This document shows positions 1-6,277 of a stretch of 6,278 nucleotides of DNA, one piece after another. The DNA lies in NCBI GenBank assembly GCA_902783735.1, contig CACZSE010000171.1:1-6278 (forward strand), written 5' to 3'. The position numbers and the translations under genes are program-made. Position 1 is the stretch's first letter; every line of letters begins with the position of its first letter. The stretch is from an uncultured Lachnospiraceae bacterium. Lineage in GTDB: Bacteria; Bacillota; Clostridia; Lachnospirales; Lachnospiraceae. The notes beneath the pieces were generated by a model. The model worked only from the letters and a program-made list of their open reading frames with translations. It did no database searches and had not been told where the DNA came from.

Positions 1-704
1 AATACATTAAGAATATCCGACAGGCAATCGCGAACAGTCAAAATATCATATATCGAATAGTCAACACCTCTTCTTACACCAAAGCACGAAGAGAAATCGG
101 TTGCGCCCACTCTTACTTGCAGGATCAGGTCTTTAAACTCATCCAGTATCTCTTTAATTCTTAAGAGTTCGTCCATTCTTGATTCTCTGTAAGCCACGGA
201 AGGGTCCTCAATGATCGGCATTCCATACAATACTTCCCCGTATTTTTCATTAAGAGCCTTCAGGTATTCCAGATATTCTCTTCCGTTCTTACTGTTGAAC
301 TTGGGAAAATTGATCCCGGCCAAAACCTTAACCTGCTCTTTGTCCAGCCCTTCGGCAAAATGGATGAATTGATCCATATTCCTTATTCGACAAAAAATAA
401 GCGGTAACCTTTTCTCATCCATGGTGCCTTCCGATATAGCACGTGATACGGTTCTTAACATTTCATGAACATTCACTTCGGCCGCTTCAACGTCTTCCTC
501 TCTGCAGGCATCTTCGAAGCACATTACCATTGTTGTCAATCCGGGCATATCCTGATGAAGTATCTTTTCCGTAAAGTCCTTTATCCCCGGCATATACATA
601 GTTGCGCCCAGGCAGTACTGCAACATATCCTTATCTGTATATTTGTTGAATTCTTCCGGCTCTTTTACGAATTTAAACTCCGGATTATATAAATGATGTC
701 TCAT
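1..704 (-). CDS. HpcH/HpaI (CitE-like) TIM-barrel C-C bond lyase, 3' end beyond window
   Basis: Partial gene: 234 codons from ATG at 704-702 run open to the left edge, so the C-terminus is missing. The protein starts MRHHLYNPEFKFVKEPEEF and resembles the C-C bond lyase branch of the HpcH/HpaI aldolase/citrate lyase superfamily. These enzymes make or break C-C bonds next to a carboxylate or CoA thioester, using a metal. Visible landmarks are the YMPG strand (residues 37-40), MCFEDA (61-66; E64-D65 sit where CitE has its LEDAV acid pair), CRIR (105-108, equivalent to the substrate-binding Arg), PIIED (163-167, a likely metal-ligand acid) and RVGATDFSSCFGVRRG (198-213, matching the CitE GTxD region). 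It starts 2 bases after the preceding stop, with GGGAG at 721-717, 12 bases upstream. Relatives of this branch are known beside ATP-grasp genes in tellurium-resistance-type (ter) operons; here it shares an operon with a phosphonopyruvate decarboxylase. The family is fairly sure; the substrate is unknown. Confidence 0.82.
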   Translation of the reverse strand, partial: MRHHLYNPEFKFVKEPEEFNKYTDKDMLQYCLGATMYMPGIKDFTEKILHQDMPGLTTMVMCFEDACREEDVEAAEVNVHEMLRTVSRAISEGTMDEKRLPLIFCRIRNMDQFIHFAEGLDKEQVKVLAGINFPKFNSKNGREYLEYLKALNEKYGEVLYGMPIIEDPSVAYRESRMDELLRIKEILDEFKDLILQVRVGATDFSSCFGVRRGVDYSIYDILTVRDCLSDILNV

Positions 705-706
705 TT

Positions 707-1609
707 TTATCTTATGCTCCCTTTGGGTGATTGTATCGCTTCCGGATAATACTCATCGATCATGCGTTTAACCAGGGCAACCTGTTTTGCTCGTTTTTTA
801 GCATCATCTGCTGTTGTGTCCCAACTGTGAGTTGCCGCTACAGATCCTCCTGTCTTCAGGTAAAGAGGAGCCGCAACCCTTATCATCTCCGGAACCTCGT
901 AGTGCCTTATAAATCCTCCCGTGGATTTGGGATTCTCAGTATGAATATCAAGCGGAATATCTATTGCCTGTCTGATCGCAGCCATCATCTGCAACTGAAT
1001 ATCACGTACCGGATTTAAAGAATCCGCTCCTATCTGTTCAAGTAACTTGGCAGAACAGGGATTCCCATGACCTGCATGTGCCGATACTTTAAACCCGCAA
1101 TCTGAAGGAATCTCTCCCTCTTTCCTAAACTCGTTCAATGCCCACAAACAGCCTTCATCATATACCAAAAATGTACGTACTCCCAAACGGGACGCCCTTT
1201 TAACATCTTCTATGGCACGTACGATCTGCTCCTGTCCACGGAGACGGTATCCCATCCTGACACCCTCTTCGGTATGTACCGAAGCACTGGTATCCGTGGT
1301 TGCCCTCGGACCTACAGCCATTATAAGATCGGTCTCCCATTTATTGGCATATTCTACCATTTGAGATATCTCCGAGTCAGTCAGGCGCATTATTCCCTGT
1401 GTCTGAGTCACTCTGTGCAGATATAATCCGTAGCTGTCTATTGCCTCAAGCAAAGCCTTCATGGCACCGGGTCCCTGAATTCCCGGTACTTCAAATCGAT
1501 ACTGACCACCATCATTAAATCTTTTTTCCGAAGTCTTTAAGGTATAATCATCTCCACCGGGCAATCCCAGGCTTTCCAAAAACTCTCTGGTTTTATCCAT
1601 ACTGTTCAT
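707..1609 (-). CDS. U32-peptidase-like TIM-barrel protein, function unknown
   Basis: A soluble protein of 300 residues with no signal peptide or membrane segment. Its pattern of short hydrophobic strands followed by Gly/Asp/His-rich loops suggests a TIM barrel: DLIMAVGPRATTD (94-106), VRTFLVYDEGCL (144-155), FKVSAHAGHGNPCSAKLL (173-190), GADSLNPVRDI (194-204), IPLDIHTENPKSTGGFIRHYE (218-238), APLYLKTGGS (247-256). It resembles proteins that databases label U32 family peptidase, but I see no clear protease motif and consider it an enzyme on a small molecule. The loop residues H178, H181, C185, D203, H223 and H236 could bind metal or a phosphorylated/carboxylated substrate; this is a guess. ATG at 1609 is chosen because GGAG at 1622-1619 lies 9 bases upstream. 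An ATG at 1624 would overlap that site, and one at 1600 lacks good spacing. The gene overlaps the end of the PrpD-like gene by 17 bases, so translation is probably coupled. Confidence 0.7.
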   Translation of the reverse strand: MNSMDKTREFLESLGLPGGDDYTLKTSEKRFNDGGQYRFEVPGIQGPGAMKALLEAIDSYGLYLHRVTQTQGIMRLTDSEISQMVEYANKWETDLIMAVGPRATTDTSASVHTEEGVRMGYRLRGQEQIVRAIEDVKRASRLGVRTFLVYDEGCLWALNEFRKEGEIPSDCGFKVSAHAGHGNPCSAKLLEQIGADSLNPVRDIQLQMMAAIRQAIDIPLDIHTENPKSTGGFIRHYEVPEMIRVAAPLYLKTGGSVAATHSWDTTADDAKKRAKQVALVKRMIDEYYPEAIQSPKGSIR

Positions 1610-2963
1610 TTTGTTTTTCTCCATATATATTTATAGGTCTGAAGCTGTCTCTTAATTGCAGTTCCATATACATATTCAGTATCTTTTCAGCTTCACTTTT
1701 ATTTACTACATCTTTTGCACAACGGAAATATTTTTCTTTGAATTCATCCCATGTCAGCTTTTTATCCCGCTCCCCCTTCGGATAAGGAACTGTTTCCGAA
1801 TACTCTTTTCCATCAACGGTCATGACGGTCATTCTGCATCCTCTCTGTGTACCGGAGGAATCTATCATATCGGCATCTGCTATAAGATTAACCTTAGCTT
1901 CCAGATCCGTTATCGCATCACCATGATCTATATTTCGTAGATCCTGTATTGTAAATGTACCGTTCTTTAAAGCGATCGCAGTCGCATATGCTATCGAAAA
2001 CTTTGCTTCATCCGGTGTCCCCGGATTCCTGATCCCTCCTGCAGACCTGATAGCATTCTCATATATATTGATATCGATCCTTGATATTTTATCTTCAGGT
2101 TTTAACCGTTCATGAATGGCTTCGGCCGCCTCAATACAACTGTGAGTATGTCTGCAAGTAGGATACAATTTTATATAACAATCCATTATTGTATCTTTCT
2201 TTAATTCATACTCTTCAAGATCTTTTATATCGGAAAATGCGTTAAACCAGCCCTTTCTGCTCTCCAACGGATTCTCGGGAGCATTTACCCCTTTCAATGC
2301 CATTAAGGCGCTTAACACACCGGTTCTGGCGGCATTGGCAGGGTTTACAGGTTTACATTCCTGACCGCTTTCATCAATGATTATCAATCCGCTTGACTGA
2401 ACAGCCGCCAGCGAAACGGCATTATACATCTGTTTCTTATCCAATTTTAATATTTGTGCACATGCTGCGGCACATGCTATCCCTCCGGCAATTCCCGTAG
2501 AGTGAAAACCCTTGCGATACAAACTCGGCTGTGCTATCCCTGCTACTATGTCAAAAAAATCATAGCCGGTATTAATAGCCGTAAAAACATCCTTCCATGT
2601 GCATTCTACGGTTTCAGCCAAAGCAAGGACCGCCGGAATGACGTGTGTAGAGATATGTCCGGCCGCTTTACTGTTACCGTCATCCATATCTGCACCATGC
2701 GCATATAAAGCATTCATGTAAGCCGCATGAAATGACGGAAGCTTTTTATCGGAAAAAAGCACCGTTGACTCAGCTTTTCCACCTGTATCAAAAAAGATCT
2801 CTTCATTTATCCTGTTAAAATCTCTGTTGATCTCATATCCGGAAAATCCTGCAGCATAATAATCCAAAACATGCATCTTTATATGATCCACTACTTCCTT
2901 GGAAAGAGATTCATTACGCATGGTAAGAGCATATTCACATAATTGTTCAGTAATACGATTCAT
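1593..2963 (-). CDS. MmgE/PrpD family protein (2-methylcitrate dehydratase / cis-aconitate decarboxylase type)
   Basis: A full-length, 456-residue member of the MmgE/PrpD family, which includes 2-methylcitrate dehydratase, cis-aconitate decarboxylase and iminodisuccinate epimerase. All act on di- or tricarboxylic acids without an iron-sulfur cluster. Family landmarks occur in order: LDYYAAGFSG (33-42), HGADMDDGN (89-97), the H103-x3-H107 stretch leading into VIPAVLALAE, RKGFHSTGIAGGIACAAACAQIL (150-172), QSSGL (189-193), KPVNPANAARTG (204-215), RKGWFNAF (236-243), KLYPTCRHTHSCIEA (265-279), DEAKFSIAYATAIALKNG (318-335), and YPKGERDKKLTWDEFKEKY near the C-terminus. D92, H103, H154, K204 and K265 fall in the segments that form the active site in characterised relatives, so the protein looks catalytically intact. 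Its ATG overlaps the stop of the ATP-grasp gene (ATGA); the Shine-Dalgarno site is weak, so translation probably relies on coupling. The exact substrate cannot be read from the sequence. A phosphonate analogue of methylcitrate or aconitate is one possibility given the neighbouring phosphonopyruvate decarboxylase. Confidence 0.9.
   Translation of the reverse strand: MNRITEQLCEYALTMRNESLSKEVVDHIKMHVLDYYAAGFSGYEINRDFNRINEEIFFDTGGKAESTVLFSDKKLPSFHAAYMNALYAHGADMDDGNSKAAGHISTHVIPAVLALAETVECTWKDVFTAINTGYDFFDIVAGIAQPSLYRKGFHSTGIAGGIACAAACAQILKLDKKQMYNAVSLAAVQSSGLIIIDESGQECKPVNPANAARTGVLSALMALKGVNAPENPLESRKGWFNAFSDIKDLEEYELKKDTIMDCYIKLYPTCRHTHSCIEAAEAIHERLKPEDKISRIDINIYENAIRSAGGIRNPGTPDEAKFSIAYATAIALKNGTFTIQDLRNIDHGDAITDLEAKVNLIADADMIDSSGTQRGCRMTVMTVDGKEYSETVPYPKGERDKKLTWDEFKEKYFRCAKDVVNKSEAEKILNMYMELQLRDSFRPINIYGEKQNEQYG
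1619..1622 (-). promoter_or_regulatory. Shine-Dalgarno site deciding the start of the U32-like gene
   Basis: GGAG on the minus strand lies 9 bases upstream of the ATG at 1609 and inside the end of the PrpD-like gene. The ATG at 1624 overlaps this site and so cannot be the start it serves, which favours a 300-residue product over 305. Confidence 0.65.
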
Positions 2964-4204
2964 AAACTCACCAACTTATCAGCATCTATAAAATTGCGAA
3001 GCATGTTCTCTCCGTTTGATGACAGTACCTTAAGATTCTCCTGAACAAACTTTATAGTATCTTTTCCGGATTCTGTATCGGGAGATAAGATACATATCTC
3101 AGCGAAACGTCTTCTGACATCATCATGATCCTCAACTATATCTCCCTCTTTGTAGCGAAGATTAACGGTCTCAACATATTTCCTGCTTTTTATCGTATCT
3201 ATTCCGAGAATCTTTTTAATCTGTCCTGTAGCAAGTGTCGGATCAAGATGGAATATCCGCATTCCGTTTATCATGCAGTAGTCATTTAAAGGCAATGGTT
3301 CCATTTCTCCGGTTATTGCAAATCGGACTAATCTTTCTATCACATCGACTCCCGTTGCTTTATATAACAACCGTTCATATTCGCCGCCGGCAAATCTGAA
3401 ACCGGGATCATATAACCTGACAGTATCTTTATCAATAAAACCCTGAAAGAAGACAGGACCGTTTTTTATTCCTATCTTCTTTAGCATATCGACTACCTTT
3501 TGATCGGCATGTTCCTTATATTTTTCGGTATATACCGAGGGTGAAGAAACTCCTATGGCAATGTTTTTTAAACCACTGCCGTTATCACCGGTAAAACGAT
3601 CTCCGGTACGCAACAACACTGCTTCTCCATCTACAAATAAATAGGCCACTGTAAAATCCTGAGCATCCCCAAGATACTTTTCTATGATGACCCTATCGGA
3701 TCTTGATTCTGCCATCGCTTTAAAGATCACATGTTCAAGTTCTTCGGCGTCATTGCAAATGTACTGTCCCCTTGACCCTCTGCCATCAACGGGTTTTATC
3801 ATGACCGGATACGCATTATCCGGGACAGAATCAGAGTCATAGTATTCAATGGTATCAACTCCGAACTGTTTGCAACAGTCTTTAAACTTTTCCTTATCGG
3901 TCAGTATTTCAAATGATCTCTCATTTCCAAAACAGGGCAGTCCCAATCGGGAACATATCCTGCAATAGGGGATCTGACACGGATCCAATGACGTATTTAT
4001 AACACCGTCGATTCCTTCCGTCATACAGTATGACACTATTTCATCTATGTGATCAACGCTTATTCCAAGTGATACATCCGCAATTTTCTTTGCCGGAGAA
4101 TCGTCGACGTTGTCCGTTACATATACTTTATATCCTAAGCGGTGTGCAGCCTCAACAACTTTAATGTGCTGAAAAGCGCCACCCAAAACCAATAGTTTTT
4201 TCAT
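2960..4204 (-). CDS. ATP-grasp carboxylate ligase
   Basis: A 414-residue ATP-grasp enzyme. Such enzymes activate a carboxylate as an acyl phosphate with ATP and join it to an amine, thiol or similar nucleophile. The N-terminal pre-ATP-grasp domain has a Rossmann-like start, KKLLVLGGAFQ (2-12), with KVYVTDN (26-32). The hinge ILTDKEKFKDCCKQFGV (100-116) is the usual TDK-x(n)-GV element. The nucleotide-binding lobe contains VMIKPVDGRGSRGQ (134-147; K137 and the glycine-rich loop) and RVIIEKYLGDAQDFTV (171-186; E175 at the adenine hinge). The C-terminal lobe has FFQGFIDKDTVRLYDPGFRFAGG (252-274), where metal and phosphate contacts normally lie. About 95 residues after position 320 (IFHLDPTLATGQIKKILGID and onward) form a tail I cannot assign. 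Its ATG overlaps the decarboxylase stop by 4 bases, with GGAG 8 bases upstream of the start. In this operon it could join a phosphonate-derived acid to an amino acid or other amine; the substrates are unknown. Confidence 0.88.
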   Translation of the reverse strand: MKKLLVLGGAFQHIKVVEAAHRLGYKVYVTDNVDDSPAKKIADVSLGISVDHIDEIVSYCMTEGIDGVINTSLDPCQIPYCRICSRLGLPCFGNERSFEILTDKEKFKDCCKQFGVDTIEYYDSDSVPDNAYPVMIKPVDGRGSRGQYICNDAEELEHVIFKAMAESRSDRVIIEKYLGDAQDFTVAYLFVDGEAVLLRTGDRFTGDNGSGLKNIAIGVSSPSVYTEKYKEHADQKVVDMLKKIGIKNGPVFFQGFIDKDTVRLYDPGFRFAGGEYERLLYKATGVDVIERLVRFAITGEMEPLPLNDYCMINGMRIFHLDPTLATGQIKKILGIDTIKSRKYVETVNLRYKEGDIVEDHDDVRRRFAEICILSPDTESGKDTIKFVQENLKVLSSNGENMLRNFIDADKLVSL

Positions 4205-5322
4205 TTCCTCAGCTCCGCCATCAGTCCGTTTACAGCATCTAAGTGAGACAATTCAAGAGGCGGCAGTTTCGCACTCAGGCCTTTGTGTATCCTGACTTCA
4301 ATAAAGCCTGCCTGTTCACAATTTCGTATTGTTCTGCATGCCTCTGATAATTCTTCCTCAGTACTTACCGGTCTGCCAATGGTTTTGTATCCACAAGCTT
4401 CAGCTATCTTAATAAAATCTATCTTATTTCCTGCTGACGGCTGCCCTCCCACGGACTCATGAGCACCATTATTAAGTACTATATGGATCAGATTGGGAAC
4501 ATGTATTTTGCTGACCATGGTCATTGCACCCAAGTGCATGATCGCAGCTGCATCACCATCAAAGACAACGAATTTTCTGTCCGGTTTAGCCAAAGCCATG
4601 CCAAGAGCAACGGATGAAACATGTCCCATGGATCCTACATTTAAAAAATCATGGTCTGTATCTTCATTACGCTTCTTTCTTAGATAAAACAATTCTCTTG
4701 TCGCTCTTCCTGTGGTAGCAAGAAATACAGTATCCTTCGGCATGTTATTCAGAACTGTCTCTATGGCTTCCCCTCGGCTTAAAGGATGATCACTGTCAAT
4801 ATTATTTCCTTTATCTCCATCTAAAACACCTTTGGGTGAGACGATCGCTACAGTCCTTCTTTCCTTACCTGCTTTCTTTATCAGGTCAGTCAAAACGCTA
4901 TCATGATCAGTTTCTTTATCCAATATTATATACGGAATGTCCATGCACTCCAAAAGCGGACATGTTATCGCTCCCTGTCGTGTATGCTGAGCCCAGTCTC
5001 CGCTATCGGGTCTTCCTCTCCATCCGATCAGCAAAACCATGGGTATCGAATAAACCAATCTGTCAGCAAGAGATACTAACGGATTAACCGCATTACCAAG
5101 TCCCGAATTCTGCATATAGACTAACGGAATCTCTCCAGTCGCCATATAATGACCTGAAGCTATGGCTACAGCATTACCCTCATTTGCAGCGATCACATTT
5201 CTTTCTTCACAATTATTCAGAAGAAAATTACAAAAACCGTTCAGATACGAATCCGGAACTCCTGTAAAAAATTTGATTCCATTATTATTCAATATATTGT
5301 AAAACTCTGTGATGTTGATCAT
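4201..5322 (-). CDS. aepY: Phosphonopyruvate decarboxylase (ThDP-dependent)
   Basis: Decarboxylates 3-phosphonopyruvate to phosphonoacetaldehyde using thiamine diphosphate and Mg2+. This irreversible step pulls the unfavourable PEP mutase reaction forward. The 373-residue length and a single chain holding both PYR and PP domains match the AepY/Fom2/BcpC family; sulfopyruvate decarboxylases are often split in two. The PYR domain shows FFTGVPDSYLNGFCNFL (18-34), AANEGNAVAIASG (45-57; E48 is the cofactor-activating Glu), YMQNSGLGNAVNPLVSLAD (69-87) and LLIGWRGRPD (97-106). The PP domain shows GSMGHVSSVALGMALA (230-245), the ThDP motif GDA (256-258) through N284-N285, and LNNGAHESVGGQPSAG (283-298), a strong family signature. 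The usual GDG is GDA here. Start: ATG at 5322, one base after the reductase TAA, with GGAG at 5338-5335. An in-frame ATG at 5394 would add 24 residues read from inside the reductase gene, with no family similarity. PEP mutase is not in the window. Confidence 0.94.
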   Translation of the reverse strand: MINITEFYNILNNNGIKFFTGVPDSYLNGFCNFLLNNCEERNVIAANEGNAVAIASGHYMATGEIPLVYMQNSGLGNAVNPLVSLADRLVYSIPMVLLIGWRGRPDSGDWAQHTRQGAITCPLLECMDIPYIILDKETDHDSVLTDLIKKAGKERRTVAIVSPKGVLDGDKGNNIDSDHPLSRGEAIETVLNNMPKDTVFLATTGRATRELFYLRKKRNEDTDHDFLNVGSMGHVSSVALGMALAKPDRKFVVFDGDAAAIMHLGAMTMVSKIHVPNLIHIVLNNGAHESVGGQPSAGNKIDFIKIAEACGYKTIGRPVSTEEELSEACRTIRNCEQAGFIEVRIHKGLSAKLPPLELSHLDAVNGLMAELRK

Positions 5323-5323
5323 A

Positions 5324-6277
5324 TTACATCTTATCTCCGTAATATCGGTAATACTCAGGGGCATCCTTGCTGCATATCTCCCATGCTTTTTCAAAACAAA
5401 GTATGAGCTCCTCAGGTAATCTTTCGCAATTGATATATTCTATGTTCTTCTTTAAATGCTCTTTTTTTGAAACTCCGATTATTATACCATCATGCCGTTC
5501 ACTGTCCAACATTGACGAATTAGACAACCATCTGAATGTTGCTTCTGCTATATCTATCCCCAAATCCTTACAAACACTCTTAACGGATCTTAAGGCCTCA
5601 AAAAATGATTCTTTCCAATATCTGTTCAGATAATTGGGACGGTACGTAAAGCGACCCTGAGACGGTTTTTCATTAAAATCAGAATACTTATTCGTCATCA
5701 GACCACCGGCCAGCGGATTATAGCAGTTAAATCTTATATTATGTTTGTTAAGTACCCCATTAAGCTCGTTTTCGGCTCTGCGCGAGAAGGGATTATACAG
5801 TCCCTCATATGCATTGGGAAGTATCCAATTGTTCTCGTTACAAACCTTGCATACATATTCTACAAGCTCAGCCGGGAAATTACTTATTCCCAGGTTTCTG
5901 ATATGGCCTTTTTGATAATACTCATCTATCTTTTCCAAAGCATCTTCTATTGGGGTATTTCTGTCCGGAAAATGAATATAATATGTATCGATATAATCCG
6001 TTCCAAGTCTCTCAAGTGAACCTTCCAGCTGCAACCTTACGGCATTTGAATCAAGCTTGCCGGTTATCCTCGGATTTACCTTCGAATCTATCTTAATACT
6101 GTCTCTTGGTATCTCTTTTAAAGCCGTTCCTATGAGTTTCTCACTCATTCCATCATTATAAACATATGCCGTATCCAGCTGATCATATCCCGCATCGAGA
6201 TATTCTCAAATGATATTATTTACGTTTTCCTCGAAGAGCTGCTCTCCGAATGTCATTGTTCCTAAAATAATGTTCAC
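5324..6277 (-). pseudogene. AKR7-type aldo/keto reductase interrupted by in-frame TGA
   Basis: An NAD(P)H-dependent aldehyde reductase frame of 317 codons, close in pattern to the AKR7 family (aflatoxin aldehyde / succinic semialdehyde reductase). Reading from GTG at 6277: NIILGTMTFGEQLFEENVNNII, then TGA at codon 24, then EYLDAGYDQLDTAYVYNDG and an open frame to the stop at 5326-5324. The catalytic tetrad would be D35 and Y40 (LDTAYVYND), K66 (DSKVNP) and H102 (YYIHFPD). Other AKR7-like segments are GISNFPAELVEYVCKVC, NAYEGLYNPFSRRAENEL, YNPLAGGLMTNKY and IIIGVSKKEHLKKNI. The uninterrupted part from ATG at 6148 lacks D35 and Y40, and no ATG, GTG or TTG lies between the TGA and that ATG. Translation from 6148 should therefore give an inactive protein. 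Everything after the stop looks conserved, so the break is recent or a base error; a CGA or AGA arginine codon changed to TGA is the simplest origin. The true start may lie just past the right edge. If intact, the likely role is reducing phosphonoacetaldehyde made by the next gene. Confidence 0.78.
6206..6208 (-). other. In-frame TGA stop within the aldo/keto reductase frame
   Basis: The codon read 6208 to 6206 on the minus strand is TGA. It lies between NVNNII and EYLDAGYDQLDTAY, two segments that together form the normal first helix and second strand of an aldo/keto reductase in one continuous frame. No insertion or deletion is needed to join them, so a single-base substitution explains it. 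In the family this position is a variable surface helix residue, not a catalytic site. Confidence 0.9.

Noticed and set aside
1..1609. PEP mutase hidden among the TIM-barrel proteins
   Set aside because: Neither the U32-like protein nor the CitE-like protein contains the EDKxxxxxNS motif of PEP mutase, although the CitE fold belongs to the same wider superfamily.
2960..4203. A genetic code in which TGA is a sense codon
   Set aside because: TGA ends the decarboxylase and the ATP-grasp gene exactly at ATGA overlaps with the next gene, and tryptophan is encoded by TGG in these proteins, so TGA acts as a stop.
4201..5322. Sulfopyruvate or acetolactate-type decarboxylase instead of phosphonopyruvate decarboxylase
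   Set aside because: The GVPDSYLNGFC, YMQNSGLGNAVNPL, IGWRG and LNNGAHESVGGQ segments together are characteristic of phosphonopyruvate decarboxylase, and the length is far below acetolactate synthase. A sulfopyruvate role remains a small possibility.
5323..5394. Upstream ATG at 5394 as the decarboxylase start
   Set aside because: It would add 24 residues encoded within the reductase C-terminus with no family similarity. ATG at 5322 has a GGAG site and begins where homologues begin.
465..6019. Several plus-strand open frames of 64-95 codons (for example at 731-1018, 1656-1940 and 5741-6019)
   Set aside because: Each lies entirely antisense to a conserved minus-strand gene, has unlikely composition (rich in Cys, Ile, Ser, Tyr) and no family pattern. 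They are shadows of the real genes.
6180..6208. The TGA as a selenocysteine codon
   Set aside because: The residue falls on a non-catalytic helix of the aldo/keto reductase. Only a weak 5-bp hairpin (ATATC/GATAT) follows, without a convincing bacterial SECIS arrangement.
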